64,000 nt of DNA from CALMFG01 sp963674805 (GTDB lineage Bacteria; Bacillota; Clostridia; Christensenellales; CALMFG01). The position numbers and the translations under genes were made by a program. Position 1 is the stretch's first letter. Each line of letters begins with the position of its first letter. The DNA lies in the NCBI GenBank assembly GCA_963674805.2, contig CAXXNY010000026.1:1-64000 (forward strand), read 5' to 3'. Under the pieces are notes generated by a model that ran no database searches, was not told the DNA's origin, and saw nothing but the letters and a program-made list of their open reading frames with translations. Shown in pieces: positions 51,071 through 59,671 of the stretch.

Positions 51071-51593
51071 GGGAACAACAATCGTTGCGGTCAGAAAAGA
51101 CGGAAAGTGCGCAATTGCCGGGGACGGCCAGGTCACTTTCGGCCAGAACACCATTATGAAGCACGGTGCGGTCAAGGTCAGGCGGCTCTATAACGACAAA
51201 GTTGTGATGGGTTTTGCCGGATCGGTTGCGGATGCATTCACTTTGAGTGAAATGTTTGAAGCCAAACTGGAACAGTACAGCGGCAGTTTAAAACGTGCGG
51301 CTGTTGAGCTGGTTCAGGAATGGCGCAGCGATAAGATTTTAAGAAAACTGGAAGCGATGCTGATTGCGGCCGATGAGGAAGACCTGCTGATTATTTCGGG
51401 TACGGGCGAGGTAATTGACCCTGATGACGGGATAGCGGCGATCGGATCGGGCGGAGAATACGCGCGCGCGGCGGCAAAAGCGCTGGCCGGCAATACTGAT
51501 TTATCCGTAAGTGAAATCGTCAGAAAATCGCTGGAGATTGCCGGGGATATCTGCATCTACACAAATGATCAAATTACGCTGGAAGAGGTTTAA
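51063..51593 (+). CDS. hslV: ATP-dependent protease subunit HslV (ClpQ)
   Basis: Proteasome-like threonine peptidase forming a double hexamer with HslU. 176 residues. The catalytic residue is Thr5 after a four-residue propeptide (MFKG-TTIVAVRKDGK). GDGQVTFGQNTIMKHGAVKV and GFAGSVADAFTL are conserved. It overlaps trmFO by 8 bases. Confidence 0.95.
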   Translation: MFKGTTIVAVRKDGKCAIAGDGQVTFGQNTIMKHGAVKVRRLYNDKVVMGFAGSVADAFTLSEMFEAKLEQYSGSLKRAAVELVQEWRSDKILRKLEAMLIAADEEDLLIISGTGEVIDPDDGIAAIGSGGEYARAAAKALAGNTDLSVSEIVRKSLEIAGDICIYTNDQITLEEV

Positions 51594-51601
51594 AAAGTTT
51601 T

Positions 51602-52990
51602 ATGCCACAACTTACACCAAAAGAAATCGTTAAAAGTTTAGATAAATTTATCATATCACAGGATGAAGCCAAACGGGCGGTGGCGATTGCGCTGAGAAAC
51701 CGTTACAGAAGAAGCCTGCTGTCCAAGGAGCTTCAGGACGAAATTACACCGAAAAACATCATCATGATCGGACCTACCGGCGTGGGCAAGACCGAGATTG
51801 CGCGGCGGCTTTCGCGATTGATGCAGGCGCCGTTTATTAAGGTCGAGGCGACCAAGTTTACCGAGGTCGGCTATGTCGGACGTGATGTGGAATCGATGAT
51901 CAGGGATTTAGTTGAAGCGTCAATCCGTATGGTCAAAGCCAGCCGTTATGAAAGCATCAAGGATAAAGCGGAAGAGCTGGCTAAGCGCCGTATCATCGAA
52001 ATTCTGGTACCGTCTTATAAGAAAAACAAGTCGCAGGCCAATCCGTTTATGGCGCTGCTAAACCAGCCCCAGCTGACGTCATCCGAGCCCAGCGAAACTG
52101 AACAGGAAAAACAGGAACGGCTGACCAGACGCGAGCAGGTGATTAAAGATTTAGAAGACGGCAAACTTGAAAACCTGATGATTGAGGTTGAGGTCGAAGA
52201 CACAGGCGGCATCGGGATCGAAATCGCAGGGCTTGGAAGCGATATTAATATCGGCGAAATGATGAGCGGTATTCTGCCAAAGAAGACTAAAAAACGTAAA
52301 GTCACTGTGGCGGAAGCGCGAAAGATATTGGAATCCCAGGAAGCGGATAAACTGATTGATATGGATGAAGTCACATCCACAGCCATCAGCCGCGCCGAAC
52401 AGGACGGCATCATCTTTTTGGATGAGCTGGATAAAATCGCTGGCAAATCATATGGGCAAGGTCCGGATGTGTCGCGCGAAGGCGTACAGCGCGATATTCT
52501 GCCGATCGTGGAAGGCAGTACGGTGGTCACCAAATACGGGCCGGTTAAGACCGATTATATTTTATTTATTGCGGCAGGCGCCTTTCATGTCTCTAAAATC
52601 ACTGATCTGATTCCGGAACTTCAGGGCCGGTTCCCGATTAAGGTAGAGCTGAAACCGCTGAATGACGAAGACTTTAAGATGATTTTAACCCAACCTGAAA
52701 ATGCAATTATCAAGCAATACCAGGCATTGCTCGGCACTGAAGGCGTTAATTTGGTTTTTAAGGACGACGCCATTGATGCGATAGCGAAGTTTGCAGCGGT
52801 TGTCAACGAGACAACCGAGAATATCGGCGCAAGACGGCTGCATACAATTATGGAAAATCTGCTGGACGACATTTCGTTTAATGCAGGCGGCGTGGAGACT
52901 TCCGTAGATGTGGTCATTGACGCGGAATATGTAAAGAACCATTTGTCGCACAATATGAAAAATATCGATCTGCAGCGTTATATTTTATAA
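51602..52990 (+). CDS. hslU: ATP-dependent protease ATPase subunit HslU (ClpY)
   Basis: AAA+ unfoldase. 462 residues: PKEIVKSLDKFIISQDEAKR, Walker A GPTGVGKTEIARRL, the KVEATKFTEVGYVGRDVESM pore region, a helical I-domain (about 110-250), Walker B IIFLDELDKIA and the C-terminal NIGARRLHTIMENLL sensor with the tail that docks in HslV. AGAGG lies 12 bases before the ATG. A strong terminator follows. Confidence 0.96.
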   Translation: MPQLTPKEIVKSLDKFIISQDEAKRAVAIALRNRYRRSLLSKELQDEITPKNIIMIGPTGVGKTEIARRLSRLMQAPFIKVEATKFTEVGYVGRDVESMIRDLVEASIRMVKASRYESIKDKAEELAKRRIIEILVPSYKKNKSQANPFMALLNQPQLTSSEPSETEQEKQERLTRREQVIKDLEDGKLENLMIEVEVEDTGGIGIEIAGLGSDINIGEMMSGILPKKTKKRKVTVAEARKILESQEADKLIDMDEVTSTAISRAEQDGIIFLDELDKIAGKSYGQGPDVSREGVQRDILPIVEGSTVVTKYGPVKTDYILFIAAGAFHVSKITDLIPELQGRFPIKVELKPLNDEDFKMILTQPENAIIKQYQALLGTEGVNLVFKDDAIDAIAKFAAVVNETTENIGARRLHTIMENLLDDISFNAGGVETSVDVVIDAEYVKNHLSHNMKNIDLQRYIL

Positions 52991-52999
52991 AATAAGAAA

Positions 53000-53034
53000 A
53001 GGCGCCTTATGTGTCCGCATAAGGCCTTTTTTTT
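53000..53034 (+). terminator. Intrinsic terminator after hslU
   Basis: GCCTTATG (53004-53011) and CATAAGGC (53018-53025) form a perfect stem, loop of 6, eight T's. A possible promoter for the next operon follows (TTGACT 53033-53038, 16 bases, TATATA), of mediocre quality. Confidence 0.88.
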
Positions 53035-53138
53035 GACTTGATGTATCCACTTCTTATATATGGAATATCACGCACCGATATGATATGATATTTTTTTAGG
53101 AGCAGTGCATTTTTATAGAAGAAGGTCATAAAAAATAT

Positions 53139-54122
53139 ATGGGGAATACGGTAACAAAAGAAATAGAATTTGATTTGATGGACGACCTGATGGCGCTATT
53201 CGGCTCGTTCGACGAAAACGTCAGCGTCATCGAAACCGACACAAAAACAAAGATTATTTCGAAGGACAAAACCATCAGCATATCAGGCGAAGAAGATGAT
53301 GTGCTGGTGTGTGAATCATTAATAGACAATTTATTAAAGATGATTAAACGCGGCGAGCGGATAGACGATACCAAGATCGGGTATGCGCTGGATTTGGCGC
53401 TTGAAGGGAATGCGGACGCCATCCATGAACTGATGGACGGTTCGATCGCGGTGACCAATAAAGGGCGTCAGATTAAATGCAAGACACTGATGCAGAAGCG
53501 TTATATTGATGAGATTAAGAATAAAACGCTGGTGTTCTGCGTGGGTCCGGCAGGAACAGGGAAGACCTACCTTGCGGTGGCGATGGCAGTAAAAGCGTTA
53601 AAGAACAAAGAGGTTGAGCGGATAATTCTGACGCGTCCGGCGGTTGAAGCCGGAGAAAAACTCGGTTTCTTGCCTGGGGACCTGCAAAATAAAGTGGACC
53701 CGTATTTACGTCCGCTGTATGATGCGTTGTATGACTTCTTAGGGCCGGAATCTTTTGCGCGCAATCTGGAAAGCGGCGTAATTGAAGTCGCGCCGCTGGC
53801 CTATATGCGCGGGCGTACGCTGAACGACTCGTTTATCATTTTAGACGAGGCGCAAAACTGTACGCGAGAGCAGATGAAGATGTTCTTGACCCGTTTCGGC
53901 GAAGGCTCCAGCGTCATCGTTACGGGCGATATCACGCAGATTGACCTGCCGAAGAAAAGCAACTCCGGGCTCGTGCATGCGGTGAAAGTGTTAAAGAATA
54001 TCGAGGACATCGGTACGATTACCTTTACGCATAAAGACGTTGTGCGCCACAGGCTGGTGCAGCGGATTATCAAGGCTTATGAAAGTTTTGAAAAGTCTGC
54101 GAACAGCCAGAGGAGAAAGTAG
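53139..54122 (+). CDS. phoH: PhoH-family ATPase
   Basis: 327 residues, RNA-associated P-loop ATPase usually encoded next to ybeY. N-terminal KH-like part (about 1-75), then NKGRQIKCKTLMQKRYID, Walker A GPAGTGKTYLA near residues 136-146, TRPAVEAGEKLGFLPGD, Walker B FIILDEAQNCT and VTGDITQIDLP. GAAGAAGG lies about 11 bases before the ATG. The sporulation genes yqfC-yqfD often found upstream are absent here. Confidence 0.93.
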   Translation: MGNTVTKEIEFDLMDDLMALFGSFDENVSVIETDTKTKIISKDKTISISGEEDDVLVCESLIDNLLKMIKRGERIDDTKIGYALDLALEGNADAIHELMDGSIAVTNKGRQIKCKTLMQKRYIDEIKNKTLVFCVGPAGTGKTYLAVAMAVKALKNKEVERIILTRPAVEAGEKLGFLPGDLQNKVDPYLRPLYDALYDFLGPESFARNLESGVIEVAPLAYMRGRTLNDSFIILDEAQNCTREQMKMFLTRFGEGSSVIVTGDITQIDLPKKSNSGLVHAVKVLKNIEDIGTITFTHKDVVRHRLVQRIIKAYESFEKSANSQRRK

Positions 54123-56312
54123 TTGGCAAGAAAACCCTCCAAAGATATCAAAAGAATTACCAGAGCCGTGAATTATGCGCATAACAAGCGCGTCGGTTTT
54201 TTGTATTTTCTGATTGCGCTTGTGCTTTCATTTGTCATTATCAGCGGTCTGATTACACCGGCCGAATATCACATTGTAGCAGGGGAGTCAGCACCGGAAA
54301 CCATCACCGCGCCCGAAGATGCGATCGATGAAATCACGACAAATGCCGAGCGTGATGCGGCGGAAGCGCTGGTATCCCCGGTTTATGTGACGGATGAGAC
54401 GGTTATACCGGAATCAGTCCGTGAAATTCGATTATTTTTTACCCAGTTGGATAATGCGCGGCAGTATGCCATTGAAACATATATCCGGACAGAAAACGCA
54501 AGTCGAAAAAAGAAGGACCAGATTACGGAGCTGGATATGCCGGCGGATGAAATTCTCTGGGCCGACTATCTCAGCAAGAGCGATCAAAAGGTCATGGCAA
54601 GTTTAGCCTCTCTGGATTACGAGGACGGTCAGGCGGAAAAGATCGCCGTCTTAAGCGGCGTGGAAATCAGCGAATGCGCTGAAAAGCTGGAACAGATTGT
54701 TGCATCCACACAGGATGCCGCGGCTTTGGCTGATGACGAGACATTCCAAAATTCGGTGCTGTCCAGCCTGACGATTAATTATACATTTAGTGATAACATA
54801 TTAGAATTTGCCGGAATCGCGGTATCGCGGTACGTCCAAACCAATCTGTCATTTGATGAGCCGGCAACGCTGGCGCTGATCGACGAGGCACGGAATGCGG
54901 TTGAACCGGTGGTCTATAAACGCGGACAGAATATTGTTGTTAAAGGCGAAGTAGTAACAGAGGCGCAGTATCAGATTTTAAGTGCCTTAAATATCGCAAG
55001 CAGCCGAGCGGTTGACCGCAATACCTATATCAGCCTGCTGGTATTTATCGCGCTGGTCTTCATCGGCTTTTATGTTTATCTGGTTGAGTTTGAAACCGAA
55101 TTCTTTAAAAACGCAAAAAACAGCCTCATGGTATCATTGATTATTTTATTAATGGTATTAACGGCCAGCCTGACCGAACGCTATCAGCCGGATTTAGTGC
55201 TTGTGCTGTTTGGCACGATGATGTGCGCCATACTCGCCGGACAGCGGATCGGCGTCAGTTTTAACTTTTTCTTTACATTGATTTTTGCGGCGATTATCAC
55301 TTGGAGCTCGGGATCAGTTACGCAGGCGGCGTTTGAAAAAATCATACTGGTGATGGTGAGCGGCACCGCAAGCGTATTATTCTTAAAGAATGTCACTGGG
55401 CGCGCGCATCTATTGGTCGCAGGCTTTGGCGCAGGCCTTATCGGAACAGCCGTCATCGTGTGTTTCGGCTTTTTAATGGCGCGGCCATTGTATGATATTG
55501 TTTTGAGCAGTATCTGGTACCTGGCCGCATCTGCAATCAGCGGTATCGTGGCGCTGGGGCTTCTCCCGATATGGGAGACTGCGTTCAGCATGGCGACGCC
55601 GACAAAGCTTCTGGAACTTTTAAATACAAATAAAAAACTGCTGCAGCGCCTGATCAGTGAAGCGCCGGGAACCTTTTATCATTCCATGCTGGTTGCTAAT
55701 TTCTGTGAGAACGCGGCGAACGCATTGAAAGCCAATGCGCTTTTAGTAAAAACCGCTGCGCTTTATCATGATATCGGCAAGCTGAAATCCCCTGAAATCT
55801 TTACCGAGAATAAGAGCGGCGATGAACCGGATACGATGAGCCTGAGGGATAGCGCAAAAGCAATCATCGGTCACGTTGCCGAAGGCGTACATATGGCTAA
55901 GGCAAATAACATCCCGAATGAAGTCATTGAAGTGATGTCCCAGCACCATGGCAATGCGCTGCTGGCGAACTTCTATTATAAAGAAAAGCAGAACAACCCG
56001 AATGTCAGCGAGCTGGATTTCCGCTATCCGTTCCCCAAACCGACAACAAAAGAGGCTGGAATTTTGATGATTGCGGATACCATTGAAGCGGCAATGCGGG
56101 CGCAGCGAGACCTGCCCCTGGATCAGAAACGTGAGCGTATTACATCACTGATAGTTGAGAAATTTAACTTTGGATTATTGGACGATTGTCCGCTGACTCG
56201 GAAAGATTTGGGCCTGATGGCAAATATTTTTGCGATTTCGCTTGAAAATGCACATCATAATCGCATAAAATATGCGTACAGCCTGAACGGAGAGAAGCAG
56301 GACGGATCATGA
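54123..56312 (+). CDS. pgpH: 7TM-HD cyclic-di-AMP phosphodiesterase, PgpH type
   Basis: 729 residues. An N-terminal TM helix (about 25-45), a large extracytoplasmic 7TMR-HDED domain (about 50-300), seven TM helices (about 300-480), then an HD domain: FYHSMLVANFCENAA, TAALYHDIGKLKSPEIFTEN, IIGHVAEGVHMAK, VMSQHHGN. Hydrolyses c-di-AMP in Listeria and Bacillus. It starts at TTG 54123, on the base after the phoH stop, 7 bases after AGGAG. ybeY overlaps its end by 4 bases. Confidence 0.93.
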   Translation: MARKPSKDIKRITRAVNYAHNKRVGFLYFLIALVLSFVIISGLITPAEYHIVAGESAPETITAPEDAIDEITTNAERDAAEALVSPVYVTDETVIPESVREIRLFFTQLDNARQYAIETYIRTENASRKKKDQITELDMPADEILWADYLSKSDQKVMASLASLDYEDGQAEKIAVLSGVEISECAEKLEQIVASTQDAAALADDETFQNSVLSSLTINYTFSDNILEFAGIAVSRYVQTNLSFDEPATLALIDEARNAVEPVVYKRGQNIVVKGEVVTEAQYQILSALNIASSRAVDRNTYISLLVFIALVFIGFYVYLVEFETEFFKNAKNSLMVSLIILLMVLTASLTERYQPDLVLVLFGTMMCAILAGQRIGVSFNFFFTLIFAAIITWSSGSVTQAAFEKIILVMVSGTASVLFLKNVTGRAHLLVAGFGAGLIGTAVIVCFGFLMARPLYDIVLSSIWYLAASAISGIVALGLLPIWETAFSMATPTKLLELLNTNKKLLQRLISEAPGTFYHSMLVANFCENAANALKANALLVKTAALYHDIGKLKSPEIFTENKSGDEPDTMSLRDSAKAIIGHVAEGVHMAKANNIPNEVIEVMSQHHGNALLANFYYKEKQNNPNVSELDFRYPFPKPTTKEAGILMIADTIEAAMRAQRDLPLDQKRERITSLIVEKFNFGLLDDCPLTRKDLGLMANIFAISLENAHHNRIKYAYSLNGEKQDGS

Positions 56313-56743
56313 TTGATATTATTTATGATGGAATCAGATACCGTCAAAAGCGAATAGACAACCAGATAACGAAAGCGGTTGAAACCGTATTTGGTATGTG
56401 CGGCGTATCCGAATATACAGTAACGGTAATGCTTACCGGAGATAATCGGATGCGGGATATTAATCGCAAACAGCGGAGCATCGATAAAACCACGGATGTT
56501 TTATCTTTTCCGGCGACGGATGATTTTAAAGGGGATAGTGACGAATTTTTCGGAGATATCGTAATTTCGCTTCCCAAAGCACGCAGGCAGGCCAGAACAT
56601 ACGGTCAGCATTTTTTGAAAGAAATAACGTTTCTAACGATTCACGGCAGTCTGCACCTGCTTGGATATGACCATATATATGATGCGCAGGAAAAAAAGAT
56701 GCGAAAAGCGCAGCGTGAAGCCATCGCGCGGATAGAGGAGTAA
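56309..56743 (+). CDS. ybeY: Endoribonuclease YbeY
   Basis: 144 residues. Zinc-dependent RNase for 16S rRNA 3'-end processing and ribosome quality control. The zinc motif is HGSLHLLGYDH; NRKQRSIDKTTDVLSFP and FGDIVISLPKA are conserved. The ATG overlaps the pgpH stop (ATGA). Confidence 0.96.
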   Translation: MIDIIYDGIRYRQKRIDNQITKAVETVFGMCGVSEYTVTVMLTGDNRMRDINRKQRSIDKTTDVLSFPATDDFKGDSDEFFGDIVISLPKARRQARTYGQHFLKEITFLTIHGSLHLLGYDHIYDAQEKKMRKAQREAIARIEE

Positions 56744-56747
56744 TCGG

Positions 56748-57458
56748 GTGAAAAAATTTATTGACAGCGTCAATCACAGCCTCAGCGGTATTATTCATGC
56801 ATTTAAGACCGAAAAGAATATGAAGATTCATTTCGGCGTTTCTTTTTTGGTTATTTTGGCCAGTGTTTTAATGCATGTCACCCGTTTTGAATTAATCGCA
56901 ATTGTCATATCAATCACGCTGGTGATGTTTGCGGAGCTCGTGAATACCGCGGTCGAAGCCGTAGTGGATTTAATCACGGACGAATACCATGAACTCGCAC
57001 GTATCGCGAAAAACGTTGCAGCGGGCGGGGTTACGCTCACTGCGGTAAATGCGCTGATTGTCGGCTATCTGGTTTTTTATCGGAAGATCAGCTCATTCCA
57101 ATTAACTTCAATCGCATTTTTTCAGGATTTATCGGCGCATATCACATTCGCAGCATTGGCGCTGGTCAGCGTTGTGGTGATTGCGTTGAAAAGCCGGCAG
57201 ACAGCGAAACACGTTTCTTACCTGCAGGGCGGCATGCCGAGCGGACATACGGCAATCGCATTTGCGCTCTTTATGGCGGTGACACTGATTTCCAACCAGA
57301 TCATTGTATCAAGCGTTACGTTTATTCTGGCGCTGGTAGTCGCGGAATCAAGACTGGAAACCAAGGTACACAGTTTTTGGGAAGTCCTGGCCGGAGCGTT
57401 GCTTGGTGTCGGCATTACATATTTAATGTTCATACTGGCAGAACTGTTAAAGTTTTAG
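56748..57458 (+). CDS. Undecaprenol/diacylglycerol kinase fused to PAP2-type phosphatase domain
   Basis: 236 residues. Residues 1-115 are a DgkA-type kinase (NMKIHFGVSFLVILASVL, FAELVNTAVEAVVDL), which in Bacillota phosphorylates undecaprenol. Residues 116-236 are a short PAP2-like membrane domain with QGGMPSGHTAIAF (near 160) and ESRLETKVHSFWEVLAGALLG (near 200). The first PAP2 motif (K-x6-RP) is not clear and the final acidic residue is Glu, so phosphatase activity is uncertain. It could act at both ends of the lipid-carrier cycle fed by uppS. It starts at GTG 56748 after GAGGAG. Confidence 0.87.
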   Translation: MKKFIDSVNHSLSGIIHAFKTEKNMKIHFGVSFLVILASVLMHVTRFELIAIVISITLVMFAELVNTAVEAVVDLITDEYHELARIAKNVAAGGVTLTAVNALIVGYLVFYRKISSFQLTSIAFFQDLSAHITFAALALVSVVVIALKSRQTAKHVSYLQGGMPSGHTAIAFALFMAVTLISNQIIVSSVTFILALVVAESRLETKVHSFWEVLAGALLGVGITYLMFILAELLKF

Positions 57459-57473
57459 ATAGGAAGTGACACA

Positions 57474-57875
57474 ATGGATTATAACGAATTGGTTCGAATC
57501 GCGGATGAAGTCAAGCAGAATGCCTATGTTCCGTATTCCGGCTTTCATGTCGGTGCGGCGCTGCTGACCAAATCCGGTAAAGTATATACAGGCGTTAATG
57601 TTGAGAATGTTTCATACTCTCCGACGATTTGTGCGGAGTCCACGGCATTGGTTAAGGCAGTCACAGACGGCGAGACCGAGTTTGAGGCTGTGGCAGTAAT
57701 CTCAGATTCTGAGGATTACACGTCGCCCTGCGGCGTTTGCCGGCAGCGGATATTTGAGTTCGGCAATGATATTGATGTGATTATCGCAAACGGAAAACGG
57801 GAATATAAAGTCTATAAAATCAAAGACCTGCTTCCCGCAGGATTTAATAAAGAAACCATGGATAAGAGAGGATAA
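57474..57875 (+). CDS. cdd: Cytidine deaminase
   Basis: 133 residues, zinc enzyme converting (deoxy)cytidine to (deoxy)uridine. FHVGAALLTKSGKVYTGVNVEN, the zinc/catalytic CAESTALVKAV and SPCGVCRQRIFEF. It lies between dgkA and era, the common order. AGGAAGTG precedes the ATG. Confidence 0.96.
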   Translation: MDYNELVRIADEVKQNAYVPYSGFHVGAALLTKSGKVYTGVNVENVSYSPTICAESTALVKAVTDGETEFEAVAVISDSEDYTSPCGVCRQRIFEFGNDIDVIIANGKREYKVYKIKDLLPAGFNKETMDKRG

Positions 57876-57878
57876 CGA

Positions 57879-58775
57879 TTGGAAGCAGATTTTAAATCAG
57901 CGTTTATCGGCATTATTGGCAGCCCGAATGTCGGGAAGTCTACTATATTGAATTATTTCGTCGGCAAGAAAGTCGCGATTATCACACACAAACCACAGAC
58001 CACCAGAAGCCGCATCACAGGCATCGTCACGAAACCCCATTACCAGTTGATCTTTTTAGACACGCCCGGTATCATGCAGCCGCAGAACCAGCTTGGCGAG
58101 TATATGGTCAAAACGGCATATGACTCAGCGCGCGATGTTGACGCGGTATTGTTGGTTTTGGATTTAAAACACGGTGTAGGAGAACGGGACCAGACCATTA
58201 TCGAGCGCCTGTCAAAGGGCTCGGTACCTTTGGTGATTGCGCTGAATAAATGCGATGCGGTCAAAAAGCCTGCGATTGTATCGACAGTAGACGCACTGAA
58301 TGCGATGGGGATTGATTCCCGTATTCACATTATATCGGCAAAAACCGGTGAGGGCATGGACGAACTGATGGCAGTCCTAAAAACCTTTTTGGTTGACGGG
58401 CCGATGTATTATCCTGAATCCATGGTGTCCGACCAGCCTGAGAAACTGATTGCGGCGGAAATCATACGCGAAAAGGCTTTATTAAATCTAAATGAAGAAG
58501 TGCCGCACGGTATCGGCGTTATCATTGAAAAAATCAGCGAACGGGAAGATAAACCGCTAATTGATATTGAAGCGACAATCTATTGCGAGCGCGATACGCA
58601 TAAAGGCATCATCATCGGCAAAGGCGGGATGATGCTGAAAAAAATCGGATCCGACGCAAGATTCGACCTTCAGATGTTATTCGGCAAAAAGATATTCCTG
58701 CGGCTTTTTGTAAAAGTCAAGAAAAGCTGGCGGGACAGCCATCGCGACCTGAAGGATTTGGGCTATGTGGAGTAA
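57879..58775 (+). CDS. era: Ribosome assembly GTPase Era
   Basis: 298 residues. Binds the 3' end of 16S rRNA. G1 GSPNVGKSTILNYFVG, QTTRSRITGIV (G2), DTPGIMQPQ (G3), NKCDAV (G4), SAKTG (G5), then the C-terminal KH domain with IIGKGGMMLKKIGSDAR. It starts at TTG 57879, 7 bases after GAGAGG. Confidence 0.97.
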   Translation: MEADFKSAFIGIIGSPNVGKSTILNYFVGKKVAIITHKPQTTRSRITGIVTKPHYQLIFLDTPGIMQPQNQLGEYMVKTAYDSARDVDAVLLVLDLKHGVGERDQTIIERLSKGSVPLVIALNKCDAVKKPAIVSTVDALNAMGIDSRIHIISAKTGEGMDELMAVLKTFLVDGPMYYPESMVSDQPEKLIAAEIIREKALLNLNEEVPHGIGVIIEKISEREDKPLIDIEATIYCERDTHKGIIIGKGGMMLKKIGSDARFDLQMLFGKKIFLRLFVKVKKSWRDSHRDLKDLGYVE

Positions 58776-58801
58776 GGCCGGAAAGGGCATAGGGCATACC
58801 G

Positions 58802-59557
58802 TTGATTAAAACGCAGGCCATTGTGATCAGAGAAACAGACTACCGTGAGAATGATAAGATGCTGACGCTGTTCTCGCCGGAATACGGACGCATGGATGCG
58901 CTTTCAAGGGGATGTAAAAAACCGGACGGAAAACTTATGGCTTCCAGCCAGATGTTTGTCTGCGGAGATTTTCAATTTAATGTCAAGTCCAATAAGCTCT
59001 ATCATGCCGGGTGCGAAATAACGCATCCTTTTTTCAATTTAAGAAACAGCTATGATAAATTATATACCGCATATCTGCTTGCAGAGGTGACCGAACGCTT
59101 TATTCTTCATGAGCAGGAGGACAGAAAGCTATATCTTGCGCTGGTCAATGCGCTTTATGCGCTGGAGAACGATATTAATCCGCCCGAGATCGTGCTGCCT
59201 TACTTTTTAGTATTATGCGCTGATGCCGCAGGACTGCGGCCGCATACCGACCATTGTATGGAATGCGGGAATGAAACGGATGGCTATTACTTTCTATTCG
59301 AAGAAGGCGGTGTTGTATGCGCCTCTTGTGCGGCAAAGTATAAAGGTGAAAAAAAGCGTATTTCAATGGAATCGATCGCGGTAATTAATGAGATCGTAAG
59401 CAAGCCGTCAAAAGCAATCCGTATGCCGTTGGACACGGTATGGCCGAAGGAACTGACAGAGATTCTAATCCGGTTTTTGGCGTTAAAGTCCCATGGACCG
59501 TTTATATCATACCAGATGATTTTAAAATCTGATAACACCGGCAAAACAAAGATTTAA
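58802..59557 (+). CDS. recO: DNA repair protein RecO
   Basis: 251 residues. Loads RecA on SSB-coated DNA with RecR. N-terminal OB fold (KTQAIVIRETDYRENDKMLTL), helical middle, and the zinc finger CMECG...CASCA. It starts at TTG 58802, 7 bases after AGGG. It is the last gene of the phoH-recO run; no clear terminator follows. Confidence 0.95.
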   Translation: MIKTQAIVIRETDYRENDKMLTLFSPEYGRMDALSRGCKKPDGKLMASSQMFVCGDFQFNVKSNKLYHAGCEITHPFFNLRNSYDKLYTAYLLAEVTERFILHEQEDRKLYLALVNALYALENDINPPEIVLPYFLVLCADAAGLRPHTDHCMECGNETDGYYFLFEEGGVVCASCAAKYKGEKKRISMESIAVINEIVSKPSKAIRMPLDTVWPKELTEILIRFLALKSHGPFISYQMILKSDNTGKTKI

Positions 59558-59561
59558 TAAA

Positions 59562-59596
59562 ATATGGTTGTCACCATATGCAATTTACGTTATAAT
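59562..59596 (+). promoter_or_regulatory. ppdK promoter with a palindrome containing the -35
   Basis: TTGTCA (59568-59573), 17-base spacer, TATAAT (59591-59596). The -35 lies inside the perfect palindrome ATATGGTTGTCACCATAT (59562-59579; 7-bp arms, 4-base centre), a likely operator. It shares ATATG-N8-CATAT with the plsX promoter palindrome. Confidence 0.65.
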
Positions 59597-59627
59597 ACGC
59601 TGTGGTATAAGAGATTATATAGATAAA

Positions 59628-59651
59628 GTACTGCCGGGGACCGGACAGTAC
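59628..59651 (+). promoter_or_regulatory. Strong hairpin in the ppdK leader
   Basis: GTACTGCCGG (59628-59637), loop GGA, CCGG, one bulged A, CAGTAC: a 10-bp stem ending about 4 bases before the ribosome site AAGGAG. There is no T-run, so not a terminator. It may protect the mRNA 5' end or tune ribosome access. Confidence 0.6.
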
Positions 59652-59671
59652 GAAAGAAGGAGTGTAAACGT

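Noticed and set aside
52015..52533. 172-codon open frame opposite hslU
   Set aside because: Ser/Ile-rich translation with no recognisable motif, entirely opposite a well-conserved gene; a codon-bias shadow. The same holds for the long frame opposite tsf (9569-10018).
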